A stretch of DNA of 64,000 bases from Blastococcus saxobsidens (GCF_002938435.1 NZ_POQT01000016.1:23798-87797), one strand, 5' to 3'; shown: positions 20,342-28,962, numbered from the stretch's first letter. Numbers and translations: made by a program. The notes: generated by a model from the letters alone, not told the origin.

Positions 20342-22126
20342 TCAGGACACCGCGGGCAGCGGCAGGGTCATGGTGAAGGTGGTGCCCTCACCCTCGGCAC
20401 TGACGAGGTCCAGCGAGCCGCCGTGGGCGGTGGTGATCGCCTTCGTGATCGTCAGCCCGAGGCCGACGCCCGGCACGGCGTTGCGCCGGGCGGTCGAGGA
20501 CCGGAAGAACCGGGTGAAGAGTTCGCCCTGCTCGCCGGCGGGGATGCCCATGCCGGTGTCGGCCACCGACAGCAGCGCGACGGGGACGGCGCCGGGGCGC
20601 TCGGCGTCCACCACGGTGCGGTCCTCGGCCTGCCAGGCCCGGCGCACGGTGAGCCGCACCTGGCCGCCGCCCGGCGTGAACTTGACCGCGTTGGAAACCA
20701 GGTTGTCGCACGCCTGGCCGAGCCGGACGGCGTCGCCGGAGACGACGAGCCCGTCGGCCGGCACGTCCACGACGATGTCCACCCCGGCGTTGGCGGCGGA
20801 CACGCGAGCGGTCTCCTCCGCGGCCCACACCACGGCGGCGAGGTCGACGTCGGCGGGCTGCAGCGTGAACCGGCCGCTCTCCACCTGGGCCGTGAACAGC
20901 AGGTCGCCGACCAGACGGAGCAGTCGCTGGGCGTTGCGCTCCACGGTGGACAGGTACTGACGCTGCTCGTCGGTCAGCGGCTGGTCCTCGTCGTCCATGA
21001 CCAGCTCGAGGTAGCCCAGGATCGAGCTGAGCGGCGTCCGCAGCTCGTGGCTGATGAGGCTCACGAACTGGTCCTTCATGCGTTCGGTGGCCCGGGTCTC
21101 GGTCATGTCGGTGCCGACGAAGTTCCAGCCGGCGTGCACCCCGCGGTCGTCCGACCGCGGGGTGACGGCGACGGAGACGGTGCGCTCGGTGCCGTCGGCG
21201 GCCACGTAGGTCCAGTCACGGACGTCGCTGCCGGACTCGCCCGCGACCTGCACCAGGGCGGCCAGCGGCGTGGGGGCACCGCTGGTCTCGGCGGCGACCG
21301 CCAGTTCCTCGGGCTGGTGGAAGTCGAGGATCGAGCGCTTGCGCACCACGTCGGGCCGCAGCAGCCCGAGCATCCGTTCGGCACCGGGGTTCCAGACCCG
21401 GATGGTGCCGTCGCGGTCGGTGCCGATGATGGACTGCTGGGTGACCGCGTCGATGACGCTGGTCATGGTCTGGGCGCGCGCGGCCAGGATGCGGGAGGCG
21501 GTGTCGAGCTCGTCGGCCCGGCTGCGGACCTGTTCCAGCAGCGCCGCCTGCTCCCGCTGCAGCCGGGTGATGTCGCCGGCCTGGGCGCGGAGGCGGCGGT
21601 GGTTCTCGTGCACCGCGAGGCTGCCGACCGCGACGACCAGCGGGGCGAGGGCCAGGGCCGCGGGCAGCGGCGCCGCGCCGCCGAAGGTGTCGCCCACCAC
21701 GGCCGGGACGAGGAGCACCGCTTGGGCGCCGGCCACCGCGACGGGCACGCCGGCGCGGGTGCGGTGGGTGGCGAGCGCCCACGACGGGCCGGCGAGCAGG
21801 AGCAGCACCGACGCCGACGCCGTGCCGGCGTAGAGGGCGGCGACGCCGGCCAGTTGGGCGATCGGCAGGCCGAGAGCGGCCACGGTCGAGGCCGACCGCC
21901 GGGCGAACCAGGCGCCCGCCGTGGCCGCGAGGGCGGCGGTCAGGCCGGCGTAGGCGAGCGGAGCGTCCACGACCGGGACGACGCCGAGCAGGAGCAGGGC
22001 CGCGCCGGCCGCGAAGCCGACGGTGCTGGGGACCGGCCCGGAGGCGGCGGCCTGCCACGTGCGGTCGTCGGGGAGTCGTCGCCGGATCGGCTCGGTGGCG
22101 GGGCGGTCCAGGACGGCGAGGCTCAC
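20342..22126 (-). CDS. Membrane sensor histidine kinase with PAS domain
   Basis: 594 aa. About six membrane segments (residues 35-175) are followed by a coiled coil, a PAS domain (about 215-340: SIIGTDRDGTIRVWNPGAER), HisKA with SLISHELRTPLSSILGYLE, and HATPase (NLVSNAVKFTPGG, DTGMGIP, GVGLGLTI). GTG 22126 overlaps the stop of the upstream response regulator (GTGA), so the two are a coupled two-component pair. It lies 5' of the TasA/SipW cluster on the same strand, which may be its target (inference). Confidence 0.93.
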   Translation of the reverse strand: MSLAVLDRPATEPIRRRLPDDRTWQAAASGPVPSTVGFAAGAALLLLGVVPVVDAPLAYAGLTAALAATAGAWFARRSASTVAALGLPIAQLAGVAALYAGTASASVLLLLAGPSWALATHRTRAGVPVAVAGAQAVLLVPAVVGDTFGGAAPLPAALALAPLVVAVGSLAVHENHRRLRAQAGDITRLQREQAALLEQVRSRADELDTASRILAARAQTMTSVIDAVTQQSIIGTDRDGTIRVWNPGAERMLGLLRPDVVRKRSILDFHQPEELAVAAETSGAPTPLAALVQVAGESGSDVRDWTYVAADGTERTVSVAVTPRSDDRGVHAGWNFVGTDMTETRATERMKDQFVSLISHELRTPLSSILGYLELVMDDEDQPLTDEQRQYLSTVERNAQRLLRLVGDLLFTAQVESGRFTLQPADVDLAAVVWAAEETARVSAANAGVDIVVDVPADGLVVSGDAVRLGQACDNLVSNAVKFTPGGGQVRLTVRRAWQAEDRTVVDAERPGAVPVALLSVADTGMGIPAGEQGELFTRFFRSSTARRNAVPGVGLGLTITKAITTAHGGSLDLVSAEGEGTTFTMTLPLPAVS

Positions 22127-22527
22127 GCCGGCACCCCGACGGTCAGCGCCTTCACCTGGTGCACCAGGCCGGCGACGGTGAACGGCTTGGCCAGGTAGGC
22201 GTCGGCGCCGGCGGACAGCCCGCGGGCGACCTCGTCGAGGGAGGCACCCGCCGACAGCAGGAGGATGCGGATGCCGGCGGTCCCGGGGTGTGCACGCAGT
22301 TCGGCGCAGACCTCCAGCCCGGTCGAACCCGGCATCGACACGTCGAGCACCGCCAGGTCGGGCAACTCGTCGCGAGCGGCGGCCAGCGCGAGCGCGCCGT
22401 CCGGGACGGAGGCGATCACGTCGCATCCGGCCTTGCGCACGGCCAGGCACACCAGAGCGCGGATGTCGTCCTCGTCGTCGGCCACCAGGACCCGGAAGGC
22501 ACCGGGGGAGGGCAGGGGCGAGTCCAC
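22123..22527 (-). CDS. Single-domain response regulator
   Basis: 134 aa, receiver only: VLVADDEDDIRALVC, phospho-acceptor in LAVLDVSMPGSTGLE, Lys in AYLAKPFTVAG. With no output domain it must act by protein contact or as a phosphorelay intermediate. It is translationally coupled to the following membrane kinase. The start is GTG 22527. Confidence 0.9.
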   Translation of the reverse strand: MDSPLPSPGAFRVLVADDEDDIRALVCLAVRKAGCDVIASVPDGALALAAARDELPDLAVLDVSMPGSTGLEVCAELRAHPGTAGIRILLLSAGASLDEVARGLSAGADAYLAKPFTVAGLVHQVKALTVGVPA

Positions 22528-22668
22528 GAGGGGCTCCCGTCGCTCGTGGCGCGACCGCGGGGGCGGTCACGGCCGGCTGGCTTCGTCCCCAGCAGGAACG
22601 GCGCGCCGGGACGGACCCTGCAGCCCGCGTCGGGAGGGCTCACCCGTCGGGGGGAGGCCCCCGGACAG

Positions 22669-22705
22669 CACTGCGCCCCGCCGGGCGGACCGGCGGGGCG
22701 CAGTG
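22669..22705 (-). terminator. Strong terminator hairpin
   Basis: A perfect 16-bp stem (CACTGCGCCCCGCCGG / CCGGCGGGGCGCAGTG) with a 5-base loop ends the three-gene cluster that finishes at 22737. It sits before the separate two-component operon. Confidence 0.85.
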
Positions 22706-22736
22706 GCTGTGCAGCGGGTGTGCAGACCCGCGGATG

Positions 22737-23402
22737 TCAACTGGAGGACTGGCTCTGCACGGTCTCCTTGGACTGCTGGGCCTGGCCCTGCACGTCCTGG
22801 GCCGCGGACTGGCCCTCCTGCTTCACGGTCTCGGCCGCGTCCTGTGCGGTGGCCTTCACCTCTTCCACCGCCTGCTGGGCGGCCGGCTTGAGCTGGTCGC
22901 CGATCTCCTGGGCGGCCTGCTTGGCCGGCGCGAGCAGCGTGTCCTTGTTCTCCCGCAGGGCCGTCTCGGCCTGCTGGGCGAGCTGCTGCTCCTTCTGCGA
23001 AGCGGGCAGCAGGCTGGACACGAGCCAGCCGACCCCGAAGGCGATCATCCCGGCCGCGAGGGGGTTGCCCTGGGTCTGGCGGATCACCTGGTCGGGCGCC
23101 TGCTGGACGGCGCCCACGGCGTTGTTCGCCGCGGACTGCACGCTGTCGGCCGCGTTGGAGGCGGCACCCTGCACGGAACCGGCCGCGTTGGAGGCCATGC
23201 CGTGCGCCTGGGACGAGGTGCCGTGGGCGGTGCCCATCACCTTGTCCTTGAGGCCACCGATCCGGCCCTTGGCCGCGGTCACCCGCCGGTCCATGACGCG
23301 GGACGGGTTGACCTTCTCGTTGAGGGCGTCGACGTCGTAGCTGAGCTCGCGCCGCGTGTCCTCGATCTGTCGCCGGATGACGTCCGGGTCACTGCTGGTC
23401 AT
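22737..23402 (-). CDS. DUF3618 domain protein
   Basis: 221 aa. The DUF3618 signature (DPDVIRRQIEDTRRELSYDV) is at the N-terminus. A low-complexity Ala/Gln/Ser stretch predicted helical, one short hydrophobic segment (LAAGMIAFGVGWLVSSLLP, about 115-133) and a long amphipathic Gln/Glu/Ala helix follow. These proteins accompany holin-superfamily and similar helical proteins in actinobacteria, and envelope stress has been suggested. It is last of three same-strand genes and is followed by a strong terminator. Confidence 0.85.
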   Translation of the reverse strand: MTSSDPDVIRRQIEDTRRELSYDVDALNEKVNPSRVMDRRVTAAKGRIGGLKDKVMGTAHGTSSQAHGMASNAAGSVQGAASNAADSVQSAANNAVGAVQQAPDQVIRQTQGNPLAAGMIAFGVGWLVSSLLPASQKEQQLAQQAETALRENKDTLLAPAKQAAQEIGDQLKPAAQQAVEEVKATAQDAAETVKQEGQSAAQDVQGQAQQSKETVQSQSSS

Positions 23403-23446
23403 GTCTATCGGCTCCTGCCGTGTCGAGATAAGTCAGCGGTCGGGGG

Positions 23447-23968
23447 TCAGTGGGGCTTGAGGGCGCCGGGCACCTGCTGCAGCGTGTCGACGGTCCGCTC
23501 GGGCTTCGGGTTCACCTGCTGGAACTTCTTCTTCCCCATCAGGCCGGCGACTGCGCCGACGACGCCCCAGAGGACGGCGACGATCAGGCTGGCCCACCCG
23601 GTGGGGATGGCGCTGGCCAGCGCCCACATCAGGGCGAGGGAGAGGAACAGCGCCACCATGTAGCCGGCGAACCCGGCCAGACCGAACAGCCCGGCGCCCG
23701 TGCCGGCCTTCTTCGCCTCGGCCTTCATCTCGACCTTGGCGAGCTCGAGCTCCTGGCGCATCAGCGTGGACAGGTCCTTGCTGACCTCGCCGATCAGCTG
23801 GCCGACCGAGGTGCCCTCGACGTCGGGCCGGCCGGAGGCGGTCGTCGGCGTGCCCAGGTCACCGCTGTGCTGGCCCTGGGAGTAGTCGGCCGCGTAGTTC
23901 TGCGCAGCCGGCTCGCCGTACTCCTGCGATGTCCCCGCGGCGGTGGCCCCGGTGTACGGAGAGCTCAT
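23447..23968 (-). CDS. Phage-holin-superfamily (Phage_holin_3_6) membrane protein
   Basis: 173 aa. A disordered Gly/Ser/Thr N-terminus is followed by VGQLIGEVSKDLSTLMRQEL and two close membrane helices (GYMVALFLSLALMWALAS and ASLIVAVLWGVVGAVAGLM), the layout of the actinobacterial holin-like family. These chromosomal members are not lysis proteins; the role is unknown. ATG 23968 starts one base after the upstream stop. The ribosome site is AGGTGGG. Confidence 0.82.
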   Translation of the reverse strand: MSSPYTGATAAGTSQEYGEPAAQNYAADYSQGQHSGDLGTPTTASGRPDVEGTSVGQLIGEVSKDLSTLMRQELELAKVEMKAEAKKAGTGAGLFGLAGFAGYMVALFLSLALMWALASAIPTGWASLIVAVLWGVVGAVAGLMGKKKFQQVNPKPERTVDTLQQVPGALKPH

Positions 23969-23969
23969 G

Positions 23970-24764
23970 TCAGCCCACCTCACCAGGCCGGCGAGCCGGG
24001 TCGTCCCAGCCCGCGGGCGTGGTCGGCGGGACCATGCTGCCGCTCGGCGGAACCGTGCCGTACGGCGGCGGGGGCAGCGGTGCGCCGGTGCCCGTCGTCG
24101 TGCCGGTGGTGGCGCTCGAGTAGTCGGAGTAGGTGGGGGTCGGGTCCACGTAGTTCGTGGTGCCCCCGTAGGTGCCGGTGGTCCCGTAGGTACCGGTGCC
24201 CGTGGTGCCGGAGTCGTTGTGCGCGGCCTTGACGCCGCTGGTCAGCCGACCGGCGAGCACACCCGCGGCGGCGGCACCGAGCAGGAACAGCCCGGGCTTG
24301 CGGCGGGCGAAGGAACGAACCTCGTCCAGCAGCTGGGCCGGCTCGCGGTTCTGCAGCTTGTCGGCGAAGCCCTCGACCATGCCCGAGGCCTGCTGGAGCA
24401 GGTCGCGAGCGGGGCCAGGAGCACCTTCGCTGGTGCCGTCGGCGAGGCTGCGGAGCTCCTGGGCCAGCGAGGTCAGCCCGGTCGCAGCCTTCTGCTGCTG
24501 GCTGACCGCCTGGTCCTTGAGCTGGGCGCGACCCTGGTCGAGCAGGTCCTTGGCCTGGCGCTGGGTCTCGCCCACCACCTGCTTGGCCTGGTCGCCGGCG
24601 GTCGCAGCCACCTGGCTGCCGGCCTGCGCCGCGGTCTGCCCGACGTTGCGGGCCTCGTCCTTGGCCGTGTCGGCCTTCGTCTGGCCGGACGTGGAACTGG
24701 GGGAGTGGGCGCCCGTGTCGGCGGGAGCCGGCGGGGGGAACGGGGTGTCGATGGAGTGAGTCAT
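23970..24764 (-). CDS. Long amphipathic-helix membrane-associated protein
   Basis: 264 aa. Residues about 25-110 form an Ala/Gln/Lys-rich amphipathic helix (apolipoprotein- or LEA-like). One hydrophobic segment (LFLLGAAAAGVLAGRL, about 170) follows, then a Gly/Thr/Tyr-rich and Pro-rich tail. ATG 24764 follows GAGGAGGACC. It is first of the three-gene set. This type of protein is common in actinobacterial stress clusters, but no function is established. Confidence 0.75.
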   Translation of the reverse strand: MTHSIDTPFPPPAPADTGAHSPSSTSGQTKADTAKDEARNVGQTAAQAGSQVAATAGDQAKQVVGETQRQAKDLLDQGRAQLKDQAVSQQQKAATGLTSLAQELRSLADGTSEGAPGPARDLLQQASGMVEGFADKLQNREPAQLLDEVRSFARRKPGLFLLGAAAAGVLAGRLTSGVKAAHNDSGTTGTGTYGTTGTYGGTTNYVDPTPTYSDYSSATTGTTTGTGAPLPPPPYGTVPPSGSMVPPTTPAGWDDPARRPGEVG

Positions 24765-25065
24765 CGGTCCTCCTCGGCATGCATCGTGGTCGGTGGAGGC
24801 GCTACCCCAGCGGCATCGCGGCACACATCCGACCGGTTCCTGACCTGGCCGGAGAGCCGCTCTGTCAGCGGGCCAGCGCCGCTGTTCTCGGGCGGCAGAG
24901 CTGACGAAGTCCACCCGGCGCATCCGTGCGGTCCGGGGCGGGATCGGGGGGGGGACAGGGAAGTGCAGCGCCGTGCGCTGCGCCGTCCTTCTGCCGCTCG
25001 GCTAGAGCGCCGTTCCTCGCGGAGGGTCAGGTACCCCGCCAACAGGTGGTGCGAAACCGGAATGA
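24765..25065. other. Intergenic leader of about 300 bp
   Basis: No coding sequence is convincing here. It holds a candidate stress-sigma promoter (25031-25057) pointing at the 24764 gene, which would leave an untranslated leader of about 260 bases. Confidence 0.5.
25031..25057 (-). promoter_or_regulatory. Candidate SigB/SigF-type stress promoter
   Basis: On the minus strand GTTTC, a 16-bp spacer and GGGTAC match the general-stress sigma (SigB/SigF) consensus GTTT-N15-17-GGGTAT. It points towards the three-gene helical/holin-like cluster. Confidence 0.5.
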
Positions 25066-25887
25066 TCAGTTCGGCCAGGAAAAGCGCGGCACGCGGCGCT
25101 CGGTGAATGCCCGCACGCCCTCGGCCAGCTCGCCTGCGGCGATGGTCTCCCGGTACCGGGACGCGGCGACCGCCTCGCCGTCGTCACCGAGGGTGAGTGC
25201 GGCGACGACCTCCTTGGTGGCCCGCTGGGTGAGGGCCGAACGGGAGGCCAGCACGTCGGCGAAGCGCCGCACCTCCTCCTCCAGGCCGTCGGCCTCCACC
25301 ACCTGGTCGACCAGCCCGGTGCGCAGTGCCGTCGGGGCGTCCAGCAGTTCCCCGCTGTAGAGCAGGTACTTGGTCGTGGCCGGACCGACGAGGTCGAGCA
25401 GTGCCCGGGTGGAGGACGGCGTGTAGACGATGCCGACCTTCGCCGGCGTCACCCCGAACACCGCCGTCGGGTCGGCGAACCGCAGGTCGCAGCAGGTGGC
25501 CAGCTCGACGCCGCCGCCGATGCAGTGCCCCCGCACCATCGCCAGCGTCGGCTTGGGGAAGTCGCGCAGCGCCGCCTGGGCGGCGAGGTTGTGCCGTCGG
25601 ACGTCGGCCATCGGGTCGGCCGGGTCGTCACCGCGCAGCAGGTCGGTGATGTCGGCGCCGGCGCAGAAGCTGGGTCCCTCGCCGGTGACGACGAGCACGC
25701 GGACGGAGGCGTCGGCGGCCAGCGGTGCGAGCACGCCGGGCAGGGCGGCCCACATGCCGACGGTCATCGCGTTGCGCTTCTCCGGGCGGTCGATGGTCAG
25801 CGTGGCCACCTGCCCGTCCCGGGTGACCCGGAGGTTGGTGGCCCCCGTGCAGGGGCCCGACGCGAGCGTGCGAGTGGTGGGGGGCAT
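25066..25887 (-). CDS. Enoyl-CoA hydratase/isomerase family protein
   Basis: 273 aa crotonase fold. It has IDRPEKRNAM near the start, an oxyanion-hole region (SFCAGADITDL) and IGGGVELATCCDLR. Such enzymes hydrate or isomerise enoyl-CoA in fatty-acid or amino-acid breakdown; the substrate is not readable. ATG 25887 with AAGGA upstream gives an odd first 17 residues (TTRTLASGPCTGAT). These are encoded by a copy of the dispersed dyad repeat, so they may be an acquired extension. It stands alone, just downstream of a metallopeptidase. Confidence 0.88.
   Translation of the reverse strand: MPPTTRTLASGPCTGATNLRVTRDGQVATLTIDRPEKRNAMTVGMWAALPGVLAPLAADASVRVLVVTGEGPSFCAGADITDLLRGDDPADPMADVRRHNLAAQAALRDFPKPTLAMVRGHCIGGGVELATCCDLRFADPTAVFGVTPAKVGIVYTPSSTRALLDLVGPATTKYLLYSGELLDAPTALRTGLVDQVVEADGLEEEVRRFADVLASRSALTQRATKEVVAALTLGDDGEAVAASRYRETIAAGELAEGVRAFTERRVPRFSWPN
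25840..25875 (-). repeat. Dyad repeat, copy E (inside the enoyl-CoA hydratase start)
   Basis: On the minus strand a CTCGCACGCTCGCG core, a GC-rich stretch and GGGGGCCAC closely parallel copy A at 40858-40893. Here the repeat is translated as the N-terminus of the hydratase. Confidence 0.55.
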
Positions 25888-25900
25888 GGGGGTCCTTCTG

Positions 25901-26818
25901 TCAGCCGAGGTCGTCCGTGGCGAAGGTGTCGCAGGCACGCGGGTCACCGGTCTCGTACCCGGTCCGGAACCAGAGCTGGCGCTGCTCGGAGGAGCCGTGG
26001 GTGAAGGCGTCCTGATCGACGGTCCCACCGCCCAGGTTCTCCTGGATGAAGTCGTCGCCGATGCGGCCGGCGGCGTCGAGGGCCCGGTTGATGTCGTCCT
26101 CGGTGATCTCGGCGATCAGCGGCTGACCGGAGTCGTCGGGCACGGTCTCGGCGTGGTCGGCCCACGCCCCGGCGTAGCAGTCGGCCTGCAGCTCCAGGCG
26201 CACCGTGCCGCTGGCCGGACCGGTCTCGCCCGGGGTGACCTGCCGGTTGGTGCCCAGCAGGTTCTGGACGTGGTGGGCGTACTCGTGGGCGATGATGTAG
26301 GCGTTGACGAACAGCCCGCCCTGCGCGCCGAACTGCTGCTCCAGCTGGTCGAAGAAGCTGAGGTCGATGTACACGAGCTGGTCCGCAGGGCAGTAGAACG
26401 GGCCCGACCCGCTGGTCGCACCGCCGCAGCTGGTCTGCACCGAACCGGAGAAGAACACCGTCTGCGTGGGGACGTACCGCTCCCCGAGCGTGCGGCTCCA
26501 GAAGTCCTGGACCGACTCGATGTCGGCCACGACGGCGCACTCGACGGACTCGTTGGCGTCCGCCCCCGTGCGGCAGTTCTGCTCGAGCCGCGCGTTGTCG
26601 GTGGTCTGCCCCTCGCCGAGCCCGGACAGGGTGCCGAGCCCCGGGCCCGCGCCCTCGCCGCCGCCCCCCAGCACCTGGATGAGCACCACCACGACGAGCC
26701 CGACGAGACCGAGCCCGCCACCGCCGACCGCCACGCCACGGCGGCCCCCGAACCCGCCGCCGCCCCGCACGTCCCGCACGTTGGACGTGTCGAGGCTGCC
26801 GCCCTCGCTGTACCGCAT
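25901..26818 (-). CDS. Neutral zinc metallopeptidase (YpfJ/KPN_02809 family)
   Basis: 305 aa. A Gly-rich cytoplasmic start is followed by one membrane anchor (LGLVGLVVVVLIQVLGG, about 36-52) and an extracytoplasmic domain with the zinc motif HEYAHH (about 180) and LELQADCYAGAW. Length and layout are typical. The family is widespread, with the HExxH site conserved, but substrates are unknown. ATG 26818 follows GGGAGG. Confidence 0.9.
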   Translation of the reverse strand: MRYSEGGSLDTSNVRDVRGGGGFGGRRGVAVGGGGLGLVGLVVVVLIQVLGGGGEGAGPGLGTLSGLGEGQTTDNARLEQNCRTGADANESVECAVVADIESVQDFWSRTLGERYVPTQTVFFSGSVQTSCGGATSGSGPFYCPADQLVYIDLSFFDQLEQQFGAQGGLFVNAYIIAHEYAHHVQNLLGTNRQVTPGETGPASGTVRLELQADCYAGAWADHAETVPDDSGQPLIAEITEDDINRALDAAGRIGDDFIQENLGGGTVDQDAFTHGSSEQRQLWFRTGYETGDPRACDTFATDDLG

Positions 26819-26914
26819 GCCCGGTGTTCCTCCCGTCGATCAGCCGCCCGAACCGTGCCACCGGTCCCGGGGGGCCGCGACTCGGGTCGTCGAGCCGGGC
26901 GGCCGCCGCCGTCC

Positions 26915-26920
26915 TAGATT
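26915..26920 (+). promoter_or_regulatory. -10 box of a leaderless gene
   Basis: TAGATT ends 6 bp before ATG 26927, so transcription should begin at or next to the start codon. Confidence 0.6.
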
Positions 26921-26926
26921 CGGGGC

Positions 26927-27373
26927 ATGCCGCTGGAGGGTGAGTACGAGCCGAGTCCGCAGCAGTGGGTCCGCGACCAGGTGGAGCGCTACGAGGCCAC
27001 GGGCGGCCGGGAGGCCAACACCCTGCGGGACACCGGCCTGCCGGTCGTCATCTTCAGCACCCGCGGCGCGAAGAGCGGGAAGGTGCGCAAGCAGCCGCTG
27101 ATGCGGGTCGAGCACGAGGGCGTCTACGCCATGGTCGGCTCCCAGGGCGGTGCGCCGACGGACCCGGCCTGGGTGGCCAACCTGCGCGCCCGTCCCGACC
27201 AGGTCACCGTGCAGGACGGGCCGGAGCCGTGGGACGGCGTCGCCAGGGAGATCTCCGGCGAGGAGCGCGCCCGGTGGTGGGAGCGCGCAGTGGCGGCCTA
27301 CCCGCCCTACGCCGAGTACCAGCAGAAGACCGACCGGCGGATCCCGGTCTTCCTCGTCGAGCGGCGCGGCTGA
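26927..27373 (+). CDS. Deazaflavin (F420)-dependent nitroreductase family protein
   Basis: 148 aa, the size of Ddn-like proteins. The split-barrel signature is clear: VVIFSTRGAKSGKVRKQPLM, then YAMVGSQGGAPTDPAWVANL. Mycobacterial relatives use F420H2 to reduce quinones or nitro compounds. Substrate and physiological role are not readable here. A -10 box just before the ATG suggests a leaderless transcript. The stop is 7 bp from the end of a convergent gene. Confidence 0.88.
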   Translation: MPLEGEYEPSPQQWVRDQVERYEATGGREANTLRDTGLPVVIFSTRGAKSGKVRKQPLMRVEHEGVYAMVGSQGGAPTDPAWVANLRARPDQVTVQDGPEPWDGVAREISGEERARWWERAVAAYPPYAEYQQKTDRRIPVFLVERRG

Positions 27374-27380
27374 CGGCTAG

Positions 27381-28442
27381 CTAGGGCAGCGCCGCGGCCA
27401 ACGAGGGGACGGCGGCGGCGAGCCCGTCGTCCCCCGGCTCGAAGAGCTCCGCGACGGCGGTGCGCCGGCGGCCCGTGCCGGTCCACCGCCAGGTGCCCAC
27501 GATCCGTCCGTCCCTGACCACGGTCGGCCGGAAGACGCCGTTGCGCCCCGGCGCGATCCGCTCGGCGAAACGTGGGTCGAGGACCGCGCCGCGGTCGGCG
27601 TAACCCAGCACGAACTCGTCGAAACCGGGCAGCAGTCGAACGGCCCGGGCCGCGTCGCGGTGGACCCGGAGCAGGTCGGGCAGCCCCGGGTCGAGGAGGT
27701 GCTCGGTGCCGTCCACCTCCAGCCGGGCCAGCCGGTCCCCGGCGGCCGCCACCCCGGTCCGGACGTCGCGCACGGTGCTGCCGGCCCAGCGGACGAGGTC
27801 GGCCACGGTGGCCGGGCCGTGCCCGCGGAAGAAGCGCAGCGCGAGCTCGGCCAGGGCCTCCTCGCCCTGCAGCCGCCGGGGGGCACGCACCCACTCGTCG
27901 AGCAGGACGAACTGCTGCTCGCCGTCGTCGGTGGGCCCGAGGCAGAGCGTCCCCGTCTGGGCCAGGAACCACAGCAGGTGGTAGCCCCGCTGACCGGTGG
28001 TGGAGACGCCCCCGGCGTCGATGGCCGCGAGCAGGCCGGTGCGGGAGAGCCGCCGGCCCCCGGAGAGGACGGCGACCGCGATGTCGCGGGCGCGCTCGGC
28101 CTGCTCCTCGGTGAGCTCCAGTGCGGCCCGGCGCCTCGCCAGACCGGTGAGGGCCCGCGGACCGAGCAGCTCCAGCAGCCACGGGAGGTCCTCGGCGAGC
28201 AGCAGGTGCAGCGTTCCCCGCATCGGCCACGACCGCACGACCGTGCCCCCGTCCAGCGCCGCCAGCACGTCCTCGCGCCGGTGGCCCGCGGCACGCAGGG
28301 CCACGGAGGTCACCGCGCCGGGGAAGTCCTGCCCCTGCACGGCGGCGAGCCGGCGCACGGCGGCCGCCGGGTCCTCCGCCGGGGGGCCTGCCAGCTGCTG
28401 GGCCACCAGACGCATCAGGGCGAGGTCGCGCAGGCTGGTCAC
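27381..28442 (-). CDS. Winged-helix DNA-binding domain protein (HTH_42 family)
   Basis: 353 aa. Features of the YcaQ-like/HTH_42 family are visible: RLAAVQGQDFPGAVTSVALR, VVRSWPMRGTLHLLLAEDL and LLPGFDEFVLGYADRG. YcaQ-type members unhook DNA interstrand crosslinks with a paired Gln motif. I can see AVQGQD but not enough to claim glycosylase activity. GTG 28442 is chosen as the first start before MTSLRDLAL. Divergent from a small membrane protein gene. Confidence 0.82.
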   Translation of the reverse strand: MTSLRDLALMRLVAQQLAGPPAEDPAAAVRRLAAVQGQDFPGAVTSVALRAAGHRREDVLAALDGGTVVRSWPMRGTLHLLLAEDLPWLLELLGPRALTGLARRRAALELTEEQAERARDIAVAVLSGGRRLSRTGLLAAIDAGGVSTTGQRGYHLLWFLAQTGTLCLGPTDDGEQQFVLLDEWVRAPRRLQGEEALAELALRFFRGHGPATVADLVRWAGSTVRDVRTGVAAAGDRLARLEVDGTEHLLDPGLPDLLRVHRDAARAVRLLPGFDEFVLGYADRGAVLDPRFAERIAPGRNGVFRPTVVRDGRIVGTWRWTGTGRRRTAVAELFEPGDDGLAAAVPSLAAALP

Positions 28443-28503
28443 GCGCCCACGGTCGCAGGCGGGTACGACGTCGCGGAAGCGACTTCCCGGCGGACGTTCC
28501 CGG

Positions 28504-28509
28504 TAGCCT
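28504..28509 (+). promoter_or_regulatory. -10 box of a leaderless small gene
   Basis: TAGCCT ends 7 bp before GTG 28517. Confidence 0.5.
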
Positions 28510-28516
28510 CCGGACC

Positions 28517-28642
28517 GTGATGGGGATGGGTGGAGCCGGAGGACGCGACGCGGAGCGACGGCGCAGGTTGATCGCCTCGCTCGTCGTCCTGGCGATGGTC
28601 CTCGCGGCCGGCGCGACGGTGCTGTCGATCGCTCTGGGCTGA
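28517..28642 (+). CDS. Small single-span membrane protein (41 aa)
   Basis: A basic N-terminus (RDAERRRRL) precedes one membrane helix (IASLVVLAMVLAAGATVLSI), and the protein then ends. A TAGCCT box immediately upstream and clean actinobacterial codon usage support a real leaderless gene. The start is GTG 28517 or ATG 28520. No function can be assigned. Confidence 0.55.
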   Translation: MMGMGGAGGRDAERRRRLIASLVVLAMVLAAGATVLSIALG

Positions 28643-28703
28643 GGGCTGCGCGGCGCCGGAGATCGACGGTCATGGTCGGCCACGGACTGGTGCCCCACCG
28701 GCC

Positions 28704-28882
28704 GAGGTCGACGGGCCGTACCTGCCCGAGGCCAGGGCGGGGCGGCCGGGCAAGGTCTCGTGCGGGAAGGGCTGCATCCGGTTCCCGTCCCTGACACCGT
28801 CGACACCGTCGAGCTGGGCGCCCTGCTGCGCGACGCGGTGGCCGCCACGCACGCCGGCGCCGACGCCTTTCCCGCGTCCTGA
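28704..28882 (+). pseudogene. DUF1801-like remnant, frameshifted and lacking its N-terminus
   Basis: One frame reads GPYLPEARAGRPGKVSCGKG then CIRFPSL, like the C-terminal half of DUF1801 proteins (GKGCIRF motif). The matching end (VELGALLRDAVAATHAG) lies in another frame after about 28790 and stops at 28882. There is no start codon or N-terminal domain. It is a decayed gene fragment. Confidence 0.5.
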
Positions 28883-28925
28883 GGTGAGACCGGCGGGTTC
28901 CCGCGGTGACCTAGGTCCCTGGTCT

Positions 28926-28962
28926 CCGGCGATGCGGTACGGCACCGTATGGGAATCGCCGG
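28926..28962 (+). promoter_or_regulatory. Nested dyad upstream of the three-helix-bundle gene
   Basis: Outer arms CCGGCGAT / ATCGCCGG enclose a second inverted repeat TACGG-CA-CCGTA. It ends 43 bp before ATG 29006. It could be a two-part operator or an RNA structure; no known class is recognised. Confidence 0.45.

Noticed and set aside
23447..23968. Prophage lysis holin
   Set aside because: It belongs to the chromosomal actinobacterial holin-like family and no endolysin or phage structural genes are nearby.
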